64,000 nucleotides of DNA from Schizochytrium sp. TIO01 (taxonomy: Eukaryota > Sar > Bigyra > Thraustochytrida > Thraustochytriidae). Every line of letters begins with the position of its first letter. Positions within the stretch are counted from its first letter, which is position 1. Both the position numbers and the translations under genes were made by a program. Below are positions 1-10,386 of the stretch, piece after piece. Below the pieces are notes generated by a model. It was given only the letters and a program-made list of their open reading frames with translations, did no database searches and had not been told where the DNA came from. The stretch covers positions 6,748,029 to 6,812,028 of the forward strand of contig SMSO01000014.1 in assembly GCA_004764695.1 (NCBI GenBank), in the 5' to 3' direction.

Positions 1-594
1 ACCCTAAAGGCCAAGAATAACAATAACGCCATACCTGGTAGCCTCAATTAATTTGTTCTGCTCCAATTATTTCACGAGTTGAGAAAAAAAATGACCTAGG
101 GCCAAAATCACGGAGCTATTAATAGCAGTACTTTCAACAATTTCACGTTTTTGAGAAGGCCTGAGGCGTGCGGAAAGAGAGAGAAAGAATACCGATCATT
201 GTCTTTAATCAAAAAAGAAGAAAATGACATTGAAGGGCATTTCGGCTTTGACAATTTTCTACAATTTTACAAACCTAGATAGTAGCGAGGTTTATTTTTT
301 GTTTCTTTGCTCCTGAGTCTTAAGTTTTAAAGTGGGTTTTAAACCCCAAGTAATCGACTGGATTAGCCCCTGATAATTTTTGTCTGCTCTATTCTATATG
401 TTTGCTTGTTTGACTTCAGAAAAGGAGTACTCGCAACTCATTAAGAGTTCGGGAAAATAAGTGGGACCTAATTTGGTCCTAGATAGGACCTACGACAACC
501 TAACGTCGAGAGCGCTCAAAGAAGACCCAACGACGATCAGATCGTGAACATTGCAGCAAGTGACCTTACTTTGGCATCGAGGAGATTCGTTGCG
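1..594. other. Intergenic / 5' flank of ORC1
   Basis: No coding region or RNA gene can be supported here. The stretch is moderately AT-rich and holds the presumed promoter and 5' leader of the ORC1 gene. The first bases contain one copy of an ACCCTAAA telomere-like word, but it is not repeated, so this is not a chromosome end. Confidence 0.5.
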
Positions 595-2583
595 ATGAAA
601 AGAACTCGTGCGGGGTCTACCTCCGGCGTGGATGCCCATAAAGCCGGACGCCGCAGTGGCCGTGGACGCAAGACTGGCGGCAAGTTTAACGATGGTCAAA
701 ACCCCAGCGTGAGTTGGCGATCCAAGGTGGTTTGCGTGCACGACGGAAACAAGTTTTATGAAAAGGTCCGCATTGGAAAAGAGGAGTTCAAGGTTGGAGA
801 TTTTATCTCCGTGCTGCTTTCCACGGCCACCGGCGAAGAAGAAGTTGCCATCGCAGTCCTGGAGTCCCTGTGGGATGATCTCGTGCAGAAGGAGCCCATG
901 TGCGAAGTCCGGTGGTTTGTGGACCCTCAGGAAACACGAGCTGGTGTAGGAGATGAATCTGAGCTCTTCGAGGGCGATAAAATCCAAGAAGTCTCTTTGA
1001 GCGCTATCAATGGACATGTTTGTGTGGTTAGTGAAGAGGAGTTCTGGGAACGCACTCGAGAGCAGCCACTGCACGGCCTCGATGACGATGAAGAGCATAG
1101 CGAGGATGAAGATGATGAAGCTGATGAGAGTTCAAAAAAGCGAAAAGAAAAACATGGAGACGCGAGCAAGGACCAACATAAAGAAATTTACTTTTGCAAG
1201 GATTTCTTCTCTGAAGAGCTTCAGATGTTTCGTCCGAGCACACTGTTCGAGCTCGAACGACAACCTTGTGCGTATAGCAAGCGCCTTCGAGGCGTGGACC
1301 TTAACGATAACAAACTAGGTGACGAGGAAGCTGACAAATTTGCCAGAGCATTTCAACAGCTTCAACTCTCTGCAATCCCTCCAAGTCTCCCTTGTCGAGA
1401 GGAAGAACGTGCGACGATTCATACATTTCTACGTGATGCTGTGGCCCGCGGTGGTGCAGGTGGCGCCTTGTATATTTCTGGAATGCCCGGTACCGGCAAG
1501 ACAGCAACTGTACATGAAGTCGTGCGCTCACTACAGAGGGAATCTCAAAGTGGTGCGTTGCCTGAATTCGACTTTGTTGAGATCAATGGGATGCGCCTCC
1601 CACACCCTTATCAAGCTTACACTGAATTATACAAGTCTCTCTCTGGCCAGCACGCCTCCCAGACGCGTGCAGCACAGCTTCTTGAGCAATGGTTCTCCGG
1701 ATCAAGTCGTACTAGCGCGCAACAGAATGCTAAAACGTGTGTTCTTCTTGTTGATGAACTTGATTATATGGTCACAAGAAAACAAACCGTCCTCTACAAC
1801 TTGTTTGACTGGCCGACACGTCCGAATGTCCGTCTCGTTGTCGTGGGTATTGCAAATACTATGGATTTACCTGAGCGGCTTTTGCCGCGCATCGCAAGTC
1901 GTCTTGGTATGAGTCGTGTAGTATTCCAAAGTTACACACGTGACCAGCTTGAACGCATCATTCACGCTCGTTTAGAAGGTTTAGATATTTTTGAGGAAGA
2001 TGCTGTGCAAATGTCAGCACGGAAGGTGTCGTCTCTCTCTGGTGATGTCCGCCGAGCTCTACAGATCTGCCGCCGTGCCGCAGAAATCTGTCAACGTGAT
2101 CACACAGCAGCACAAAAGCAACTCGAAACAAGTGGGGAACGGATAGCCCAAAGCAGCCGATTACAGCAGGATCAGCGACCCTTGGTGTCTATTGCACACG
2201 TTAACCAAGCTGCTAAAGAGTTGAGCGACAACTTACTCCTACGAGCATTACAAAACGCATCGGAAGCTACTAAAATCTTATTTGTGGCTCTTTATAAACA
2301 TCTAAATATTCATCGTGCAGACGAGGCTAGTCTCAGCGATGTCATTCCGCGGTTTCTAGACCTTTGGCGCCAACATTGCATCCACTCGCATCAAAAACAT
2401 GCTCCATTTAGTCGCCATCAAGTCATTCACCTTTGTCAGCGAATTGCAGCGTCTCGTCTTTTGAAAGCTCGCCAAGGCCCAGATGAAAGAGACCCAGTTA
2501 TTCGGCCAGGTATTGAATTGGAAGACATTCCATACGCTCTCGCGCGAGACAGCGTGTGCCAACCGTTTCTTACTGTCACTTGA
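595..2583 (+). CDS. ORC1: Origin recognition complex subunit 1 (BAH + AAA+ ATPase)
   Basis: Largest subunit of the nuclear origin recognition complex, which binds origins, nucleosomes and CDC6 and loads the MCM helicase. The 662-aa protein starts with a basic tail (about residues 1-40), then a BAH-like domain (about 55-160, with the run FKVGDFISVLL typical of BAH folds), an acidic linker (about 175-200), and an AAA+ ATPase. Walker A is GMPGTGKT near residue 296 and Walker B is VLLVDELDYM at 383-392, the LVDELD form typical of ORC1/CDC6. Sensor-2 and arginine-rich helices follow (GDVRRALQICRRA), then a winged-helix C-terminus. The first in-frame ATG is at 595; the frame is open upstream to 544 but has no earlier ATG. 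The stop lies 8 bases inside the convergent neighbour. Family identity is confident; ORC1 rather than CDC6 is chosen because of the BAH domain. Confidence 0.93.
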   Translation: MKRTRAGSTSGVDAHKAGRRSGRGRKTGGKFNDGQNPSVSWRSKVVCVHDGNKFYEKVRIGKEEFKVGDFISVLLSTATGEEEVAIAVLESLWDDLVQKEPMCEVRWFVDPQETRAGVGDESELFEGDKIQEVSLSAINGHVCVVSEEEFWERTREQPLHGLDDDEEHSEDEDDEADESSKKRKEKHGDASKDQHKEIYFCKDFFSEELQMFRPSTLFELERQPCAYSKRLRGVDLNDNKLGDEEADKFARAFQQLQLSAIPPSLPCREEERATIHTFLRDAVARGGAGGALYISGMPGTGKTATVHEVVRSLQRESQSGALPEFDFVEINGMRLPHPYQAYTELYKSLSGQHASQTRAAQLLEQWFSGSSRTSAQQNAKTCVLLVDELDYMVTRKQTVLYNLFDWPTRPNVRLVVVGIANTMDLPERLLPRIASRLGMSRVVFQSYTRDQLERIIHARLEGLDIFEEDAVQMSARKVSSLSGDVRRALQICRRAAEICQRDHTAAQKQLETSGERIAQSSRLQQDQRPLVSIAHVNQAAKELSDNLLLRALQNASEATKILFVALYKHLNIHRADEASLSDVIPRFLDLWRQHCIHSHQKHAPFSRHQVIHLCQRIAASRLLKARQGPDERDPVIRPGIELEDIPYALARDSVCQPFLTVT

Positions 2584-4330
2584 GGTTAGGCGATGTTAAC
2601 ATCCAGTGCCTTTCTAATAATAAACCTGCAATGATAACATATGGGAATACACTTTTCATCTTGTACAATACTCGCGAACTAAGCGTTTCGCTTTCCACCT
2701 GTGTCTTGCCAGTTCCACCTGATGCGCTCTCGTCACTTTTTTCTTCGTTGCCCATGAAGTCATCCAGTCTCATACTGGTGTCATCTGAAAGTGAACTTGC
2801 GCTATCAACATCTGCTTGGTTTGTAAAGCTTGTAAAGCTTGTTGTAGGGTATTGCATAGTATGAACCATGAGACGAAACGCATTATGAATCCAGGCAAAT
2901 CGCTGTTGCAGCTCGCGACGCCTTGTGGCGTTCGCTTCATCATTTTCATCAGTTAACACAGCTCTCACCTCTTGCAACTCACGACAGAGTTTTCCATAGT
3001 GAGTTTTTATTGGGTTACGCTGCTGGGCGTCAACGCTTGAACAATTACTGTTCAGGGACTGGAAAAAGGATGAACGCGAGACAACGCAAGAACGCGTACG
3101 GGTAAGCATAGCTTGGCCCATGGCAATCATCTCAACCTTGAAAAACTGGAAGCAGTCCTCTGGGACAGCCTGATTCTTAAGAAAACGCTCCAGCTGGCCT
3201 ACATGTGCACTGTTTAGCTCGCCGTACAACTTACCACATAGCTTGTGGTTTGCTTCTTCTGCCGTCAGGTTCTCTGAGAATGCTTCCTCAACTTGGTAAA
3301 ATGTTTTGCCTCGGGAAAGCTTATTGTGAGTCGGATGATTCCGAATTAATACAGACCAACCCATATAGGTAGCAATTCGGTATATAACTCTTTCAAGATC
3401 TATCTCTTTGAACTTGCTGGTAGTACTGTCTTTGCTGGATAAAGTTCCTTGACGAATTCGTTTTGGTTTTTTCTCTGAAGGCTTACATCGACTACAAAGT
3501 TTGTTAAATTCAATTGCACACTGATTAGCGGCATTGCTGAGACGAGTCTCATACATTTCGATTGTCCATTCCACGTAGGGCCGCGCTGGGTAGTCGGGAA
3601 ATAAACACGGTTCGCCGTCACGGTTCATTCCAAAGGTGTATGTATGAAATCCGCCAAGCATCAGACGAGAAAAATCATCTACTGTACCGAGGAACGCGCG
3701 TGTGGCAGAATTGCGCTGTTCTTGCTCTAAGCTCGATAAGAATCGTTGCACGACCTGGTAGCAAAATTTAAACGCCACATCAGTCTGCCGAACTGTCGCT
3801 AAAATATTCATCCAGCCAAGCACTTGACAGCCAGTCCGGTCTGAACAAATGTCCGCGATCTCGTATGACTCGCCTACAGCAAGGGCTAAAAGCTTCACTC
3901 TGTGTCTTTCAATGAAGGACTGCAGCTTCTCAGATATGTTGGCCGAATTTCTGAAGCCCTCATCGGATGGCTGTGTTTGGAGAATAAGAAGCACATCGAT
4001 TTCCTCATTTTGTGGAATTCTATTAGCCTTTTTCTCAGGTTCTTTGGGCAGAATAAGCTCTTCGCAGAGGTCATTCAACTTGTCTGAAGTCTGGATGCTC
4101 CATTCAGTACAAGCGGGTAGAAGAACCTCGCGAAGTTCTGTTTCTGATTCATCATCAGTGCGTTCGTCGCCCGTGGTTCTTCGGGCTTGGTCCTTTGCAA
4201 ATACATGTTGCATGAACCTGCAGTAGGACTTAAAGCCTCCCTCATCACATGGACCAACAATATTACTTAGTTTATTTGGCGACTTCCGCTGGAAGCAAAT
4301 GGCCACAAACTTGCTGTGTATCTGTAACAT
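2576..4330 (-). CDS. Unrecognised 584-aa protein convergent with ORC1
   Basis: Single uninterrupted reading frame from an ATG at 4330 to a TGA at 2576, on the strand opposite ORC1. I do not recognise the family. The composition is that of a real soluble protein: balanced charge, many aromatic residues and no low-complexity sequence until an acidic serine-rich tail (about residues 500-550, SSLSDDTSMRLDDF). An N-terminal segment (about 105-165) alternates a hydrophobic strand IDVLLIL with KLLALAVG, which might be a vWA/Rossmann-like core, but this is weak. The middle has conspicuous aromatic stretches (FHTYTFGMN, YMGWSVLIRNHP). No transmembrane segment or signal peptide is seen. It overlaps the 3' end of ORC1 by 8 bases tail-to-tail. 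It was compared mentally with ORC2 and ORC3 because of its neighbour and does not resemble them. Confidence 0.75.
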   Translation of the reverse strand: MLQIHSKFVAICFQRKSPNKLSNIVGPCDEGGFKSYCRFMQHVFAKDQARRTTGDERTDDESETELREVLLPACTEWSIQTSDKLNDLCEELILPKEPEKKANRIPQNEEIDVLLILQTQPSDEGFRNSANISEKLQSFIERHRVKLLALAVGESYEIADICSDRTGCQVLGWMNILATVRQTDVAFKFCYQVVQRFLSSLEQEQRNSATRAFLGTVDDFSRLMLGGFHTYTFGMNRDGEPCLFPDYPARPYVEWTIEMYETRLSNAANQCAIEFNKLCSRCKPSEKKPKRIRQGTLSSKDSTTSKFKEIDLERVIYRIATYMGWSVLIRNHPTHNKLSRGKTFYQVEEAFSENLTAEEANHKLCGKLYGELNSAHVGQLERFLKNQAVPEDCFQFFKVEMIAMGQAMLTRTRSCVVSRSSFFQSLNSNCSSVDAQQRNPIKTHYGKLCRELQEVRAVLTDENDEANATRRRELQQRFAWIHNAFRLMVHTMQYPTTSFTSFTNQADVDSASSLSDDTSMRLDDFMGNEEKSDESASGGTGKTQVESETLSSRVLYKMKSVFPYVIIAGLLLERHWMLTSPNLK

Positions 4331-6496
4331 TTGACCAGCAATACCGTGGAGTCCTCAATCGGCATAATCAAAGCCACACAAGGTTGGATTTTATCAGTAG
4401 TTGTTAGTGTGCTTTTTGAAGTTCGTGAATGCAAAAGAAGGAGAAGCAGTGTTGATTACCTCGGCAGCAACTGAGAAGAGTTGCCTACTAGACAGGCAGA
4501 CAGCGAACAGGATAGCCCCAAGGCCCATCGCTTTGCTAAAACCAGTTGGATTAGATTCAACTTACTATGCTCTCCATTGCGGCGCGGTGCTACACAGCGC
4601 AGGCAGTGCAGCCCTTTGGGCTCTGCTGCACCGAGAGCGCCTTGTTTAGCTTTCTACTTTTCCTTTTTTACCTTTTTTATCTGTTTTCTCTCTTTCGACT
4701 CGAAGAAAAAAATAAAGAAAGAGAATTGTTTATTCTATCTTTTAATATCATGTCTTAGTTGTTCCTATTCACCTATTAGGCCTACTTACTAGTTGCAGGT
4801 ACGCTTTCATTTTCTCGCTTTTTATCTTATCCCATTTGATGTTGTTGACACAGAAATCGTGCAAAGCAGAGCAAGCAAAGCAGGTTCTCCGGATATAAAT
4901 CCACCAACGCCTTTCTATGCAAAAGGTACCTCAAACCGAAATGCTGCTAAAGAAGACCTTCGAACTTTTCAAGTTGCCTCAAGGATGCCAATAGGTTTTT
5001 TATAAAAAATCTTTCTTTATATTCATTTGTTTGTTTCAATTTGTTCATTTATTCATCTCTGTTTTCTTTTTCTTTTTCTTTTTCTTTTTCTTTTACTCTT
5101 TTGCAAAAAGAAAAAGTGAATAGCAGAAACAGGAATTTAGTCATGAACTTACATTTCTATGAGAATGACACAACAGCAGAAGTTGAGAAAGCACAATGCG
5201 CTTTGAGGTAACTCAAAGCAGCTGCTGAAGTGCCGTGCCACAGGCGAACGTTGATCGATGCATCGGTTGGTCGACCGGTTGGTTGACTGCCACAACAGCC
5301 ACGCGCTTAGAATCAGAATCAGTCGTCAATGAAGTGGAGTCGCATTGGCACTACTGTAAACGTGGCTCGTATGATGGATGATGCACGCAGGTTAAAGAAA
5401 TTCCAAACAAACAAACAAACAAACAAACAAACAAACAAAATAAATAAATAACCAGCTTGAGCAAAGGAGAAGTCCTCCCTCGCTGTACGACTCACTCCGC
5501 AATCGCCACCCTCCCCCATACTGCTGCCAGAGCTCGCGGTCGCCAGGGCCTCGTGCCTTCCATCCCGTCGAAGCTCTTTCCAAGTCCTTGTCAAATTCAC
5601 ACAAACTGCTCAGAAACGAACAATGTGTTTGCACGATTTGTGTACCTCAAGATCGTATTTGTAGGTGGGCGCACGTGCCGCCGAGATGCTGTCTAGATCG
5701 TGGGCAGCGAGCGACTGAGTAATTGATCGACATTGCATCAACGGAAGCGCCCTGGCCTGTCTCGGGCTGAATGGAGCATGCTCGCGAGAAGTGGTTTTTC
5801 AGTCGCATCGCAGTTTCTGTGAAACTGATGTACAGCTGATTTTGTGTTGCTTTCATTGTGGAGAGCGAGCTGCCTCCAAGCAAAGCAAAGCAAAGTTAGT
5901 TTGCAGCGAGGGCGCCAGCATCTCTGCGAGGACACGAAAGTCGAAGCAAATAAATGCTGGGACCTGCTGACATGGAGAGGACGGGGAATGAGGACGGGGA
6001 TGAGATTCTCCGGCGTTTGAGCGTGTGAAGGTAGATACCGCCAGCTGTTCTAGGGCCTTTAGCCCTTTGTACTGCTCGCCCTTGGGAAGAGGCAGGGCCT
6101 GAGCTACGCAATTCTTCGGGCGATCCTTTGAGCCTCGCTGACTAAAGTGGTTCAGGAAACTACGCGCCTACGACCAGTAGCAGTTTGACCTCCACCAGCA
6201 TCGTTGGCAGTAGCAGCAGCATCATCATACAGCAATAAAGCTCCAGATCGAATGCCACGGCTCGGATCGAAACTAACTTTTATTTTCCAAACGCGCCGCG
6301 AGACGAAGTTGCACTCACATTAGTAAAATAAGTGAGCGCTTGAAGTCATCCGGGTTCTTTCAGGGAAATGCGCTTCTTCGTCAAGCTCAAGCTCGCCAAC
6401 TCGTCTGTAGCAGTCAGTATCTCCCGAGTCGTCTTTGCCGAGCTTTTAATAAGGCTTCTTTCAGGTTCTTCTGCACTCTGCTCTCACTGCTGCTGG

Positions 6497-6527
<31 letters not shown>

Positions 6528-8665
6528 AATCACCACCCTTGAGCCTGACCACTCGTCCATTATGATGAACGCAGAGACTGGCTCAGGGACTGCAGAACTG
6601 CGCTCACCAGAACCTAGGTGGGCCCGCCGCGCGAGTCTCCAAGCTCGCGCGGCAGCATCATTGATAAGATGAGCACAGTATGAACGCACACTCCTGATTC
6701 ACGTGCTGGACAAAGTCGCCTCAAATAGCTTGACCAATACGAAATTAGCGGCGATAGCTTTGATCGAAGGTCATTAGGCACCAACAGCTCCGGATACTTG
6801 CTCCTACTCTCGAAGATCCATCATTTCGGTCGCCTCGCTCAACTTGTGCTTCAAGTTCAGGCGAGCCTAAGATCTTCACGGAAGAGGAACGACCTGAAGT
6901 CTTCAAGTCGCTCGGGTTCCGCAACTATTTTAGAGATGAGACTCAGACAGCAGCATAGTTGGCCCCAATCCTTCCACAAAAGCAACAGGGCGCTGCTAAA
7001 TTTTGTGCCCATTTGGATATGTTATTGAATGCGTGCCCAGGTTTATCCGCGAAGAGGGCGTCTGCCGAAACACATCATGCTCATGCATGGCTTCTCATTC
7101 GCATCAGAGTGCCTTGAACTGCGTGAATTTGGCTTTAAAATGAAGCAAGAGCATAATAATTGCCCGTCTGGAGGCCCATCAGATGAGAGAGATGTGTGAA
7201 GACGTCTATAATATGATCCTTCAAGTAAGAAGACGCAAATATTCAAGCTTAGGTCAAATATGTAAAAACTCTGACCTAAACTTTTTTCCAACAAGGCCTA
7301 AAGGGGATGTCTGGCAAATTAAAACGCCGAAGGCTTTCGTCGATAACCAATACCCTTTTGATAAGTTTCTCTAAAGCCTGAAAGCAAGTTTCCCCGAGAA
7401 ATATAGTTAGCGCAAGCAGAAGGATCGCAAGGTGAAAGATAGCGTTGCGGATGATTTCGTGTTTAACGTACCGGAAGACAACAATTCCTTTCCCGATATT
7501 ACAGACACCATATCGCTAAATCTAAAGCCAAAAACTTACCAAACCTTCCAAAGTATTCTTTAGCCCTTTTCTAAACATCTTGCCTTCACCTTCAGTCATC
7601 CTCTGGTTAACCATATTCATCTCTCAACACTCATTCGAGTAAACATACATACGATTCAGTAATTCTAAATTGTAGAAGGTTTTTTCCAATATTATGGTTG
7701 TACCATCAAGCACAACAAAGTAACGCTCTACAAATATCTGTAGCTTATTCAAATATTGATACTGGTTTTCAGCAGATTTGGAGACATAAAAATAAATAAT
7801 CGTAGGCATATAAAGATTCATTTCATGTTAGCATTTGAAGAATTTCATTCCTACAGATCCGAAGAACATAAAGAATTAGGAAATTCAAAAGAGACGTACA
7901 ACATGTCTTTGACAATTGCTTTACATGCCTGGTATCAATGTTTGCAATCAAGAAGCAATGGTTTTAAGAAGCTACATCACTCAAACATGACTACCGATCT
8001 TCATGCATTGTTTTTTGGACCTTTACGTTAGAAAACAAAACGAAAAAACAGCCGACAATGAAATATGCAAGGTTTTGATTATTGAGAGTGTTAAATTCAG
8101 AGTGTCATTGATCACAGGTAATTGCAGAGCGGCGTTGGCCACAGCACATCTTTCAAGCACCAGTAAGACTACTCAAAGTATGATAATTGCCACTATTGTC
8201 AACATGGCGTATATGTCCAATTTATGTTCATCCGAGTAGAGATGATTATGTATTATGTCCCGATTTAAAGTTCTTTCTTTGAATGTCAATCCCAGCTTGA
8301 ACCATCTGTGCCACCATCACTCTTCATTTTTCCTGATGTGAGCTCTGTCGAGTGTGGGCTTATATAGGTTATCCTGAATGAGGAAGATTTATAATTATTT
8401 AAAAAAATTAAAAACAGTAGCCATCGGTAGTTAGAAGCAAAAAAATAGGGAACATGGGGAATATAAGCTAACGACGAGACAATCTTCAATCAAAGCAGAG
8501 TTTGTCTCACAAAGCAAGAATACAACAATTCGCTACAGGGGCCTGCCATACTCGAGCGAAGTTGGCAGGTATTGCGCAGAGGGCTGCTCTGCTCTTGAGG
8601 TCACGAGATAACTGAAGGTCCACACAAACGTTCCTTGAGGTTACTCCCAAGGTCGGGAAAGCAAG
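4331..8665. other. 4.3-kb intergenic region without supportable gene
   Basis: Open frames here are short, lack homologous character and often follow simple repeats (for example a leucine-rich frame over a CTGCTG tract near 6490-6530). The region contains a CTTTTT-type pyrimidine tract near 5062-5094 and a CAAA array at 5404-5440. Base composition changes from moderately GC-rich (5.2-6.9 kb) to AT-rich (7.2-8.5 kb). No tRNA-like A and B boxes were found. Short exons of an unrecognised gene cannot be excluded. Confidence 0.45.
5404..5440. repeat. (CAAA)n microsatellite
   Basis: About nine perfect CAAA units followed by TAAA units. The same unit recurs at 23361-23392 and in a very long array at 50161-50407. 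Confidence 0.95.
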
Positions 8666-10023
8666 ATGCTGTGGGTTGACAAGCATCGGCCCAAGGCGCT
8701 GGGCAAGCTCGACTATCACCAAGGGCTCACAGAAAGGTTGAAGGCAGTTGTAAGTTGAATACAGAAATGGTTGGACTCGCTGCATTATTTTTATAATCAA
8801 GAGAGCAAGATTAACGAGACTAACAAGGATGGTGATCTTTACATCGTGGCTGATTGTTCGCTCTTTGGTTTCCGCATACGCGGAACGGACGATATGTTCA
8901 TACTGCTTGATGAAATACGAACTAATAAACTGCGAATGACGAACCCACCTTTTACTTCTGTATTTGGTGACTATAGGCTCAAAAAGGCGACATTCCTCAT
9001 TTGTTGTTCTATGGACCTTCTGGAGCTGGCAAGAAAACGCGCGTGATGGCGCTACTCCGCGAGATCTACGGCCCCGGAGTAGAGAAAGTGAAGTTGGAGC
9101 ACCGTACCTTTAAGACACCGACTGGCCGTAAAATTGAACTCACAACGCTCGGCTCAAACTACCACATTGAAATGAACCCTAGTGACGCAGGAAACAACGA
9201 TCGTTACGTTGTGCAGGAAGTCATTAAGGAGATCGCGCAAGCCTCGCTTGTGGTTCCTTCTGGAAACCGTGGTGATGGAAACATGTTTAGCAACGCTGGA
9301 TCATCCTCATCAACAGCAGATGCATCCAAGGGTGCAGGCAAGGGCAAAGCCAATTTTAAGGTTGTCTTCCTCAGTGATTGTGACTACTTGACAAAGGCTG
9401 CGCAGCACGGTCTTCGCCGTACCATGGAAAAATATGTCCGCAGCTGCCGCTTGGTTCTCTGCTGTGAAAACCTCAGTAAAGTCATTGACCCTCTTCGTTC
9501 GCGCTGCCTGCCCATTCGTGTTTCCGCACCATCGCACGAGGAGATTTGTGCGGTCTTGCAAACTGTTGCTAAGAAGGAGAGCGTGAGTCTGAGCCCTAGT
9601 GCTAGCGCTGCCATTGCAGAGGCCTCGCAACGCAATTTGCGCCGTGCTCTCCTTATGGCAGAATCCCAAGGTGTAGCAGCCGGGAAAGGTGATAAACTCC
9701 AGCTTCCTGATTGGGAAGTCTACGTTGGTGCGCTCGCAGAACAAATTTGTAAAGACCAAAGCCCAAATGGCCTGCTCACCGCGCGGTCCAGGTTGTATGA
9801 CCTCCTTGGCAACTGTATCCCACCCACGGTTATCTTCCAAACTCTTGTCAAGGCTTTGCTTCCACGCCTTGATGACACTCTTAAACACCAAGTTATCAAC
9901 TGCGCTGCAGAATACGAGCACCGTCTTCACCTTGGCCAAAAGGATATCTATCATCTTGAGGCATTCATAGCTAAATTTATGGTTCTCTACCGCGAATATC
10001 TCGTGCAAGCCTTTTCTTTGTAA
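8666..10023 (+). CDS. RFC3: Replication factor C subunit 3 (clamp loader), two exons
   Basis: Small subunit of the RFC clamp loader that places PCNA on primed DNA. Exon 1 is 8666-8749 (28 codons, starting MLWVDKHRPK, the canonical RFC small-subunit N-terminus) and exon 2 is 8977-10023. They join in phase 0 across a GTAAGT...TATAG intron, giving 376 aa. Exon 2 opens with the conserved GDIPHLLFYGPSGAGKKT, whose Walker A (GPSGAGKKT) has the double lysine typical of the RFC3/Rfc5 branch. The SNYHIEMNPSDAG block, a degenerate Walker B (VVFLSDCDYL, where RFC3 also departs from DEAD), the arginine finger region (RRTMEKYVRSCRLVLCC, then SRC) and the C-terminal collar (YEHRLHLGQKDIYHLEAFIAKFM) follow. 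A low-complexity GNRGDGN...SSSSTADAS insert of about 25 residues sits before the Walker B region. The exon 1 assignment rests on protein homology and consensus splice sites. Confidence 0.95.
8750..8976 (+). other. Spliceosomal intron of RFC3 (227 nt)
   Basis: Donor GTAAGT directly after the codon for V28 and acceptor CTATAG before A29. A pyrimidine-rich tract (CCCACCTTTTACTTCTG) precedes the acceptor, and an ACTAAT branch-point-like word lies about 50 bases upstream. It is AT-richer than its exons. It shows that the genome uses ordinary GT-AG introns. Confidence 0.9.
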
Positions 10024-10386
10024 TCGACAAACTCATATATTCAGATATACGTACGAACTCTAGTTTTCTTTCCTAGGCATTCCTCAGTTTTGAAATGACA
10101 AAGATTCATAATTGCAATAAGGGTTACCCGCGTCATGAAGTAAGAAGCGAAACAAGAAATAAATCAACTTATTTCATGTTTTTTTAATCTTTGAAAGCTT
10201 CTTCACTCCAGTCCAGTAATGTGTATCTAAAGTAACAAGATGCAAAGAACAAATTAGAAAGAATCAAGCATCCATGCCTTGGATAGAATTTATTTTTTTA
10301 AAGTTGACAAGATGTTTTTATATTTATATGTTATGTTGTTGATGTTTTTTAATTAAAGACGTATTGTCAATAGTCTTTGCAGAAAT
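10024..10386. other. Shared 3' intergenic region of RFC3 and the EF-hand gene
   Basis: AT-rich gap between two convergent genes, with AATAAA-like words for polyadenylation on both strands. Nothing else is seen. Confidence 0.5.

Noticed and set aside
1..10. ACCCTAAA at the window start and CCCTAACC near 50487 as telomeric sequence
   Set aside because: Single or degenerate copies, not tandem arrays; they do not mark chromosome ends.
2576..4330. Assignment of the ORC1 neighbour as ORC2 or ORC3
   Set aside because: No AAA+ remnants or winged-helix motifs and no recalled ORC2/ORC3 sequence features could be matched.
4331..8665. tRNA genes in the large gaps
   Set aside because: B-box-like words (for example GATCGAAAC at 6273 and GTTCGACTC near 20363) have no matching A box or cloverleaf stems.
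9310..10008. 232-aa frame antisense to RFC3
   Set aside because: Shadow of a firmly identified gene; no ATG start of note and no recognisable domain.
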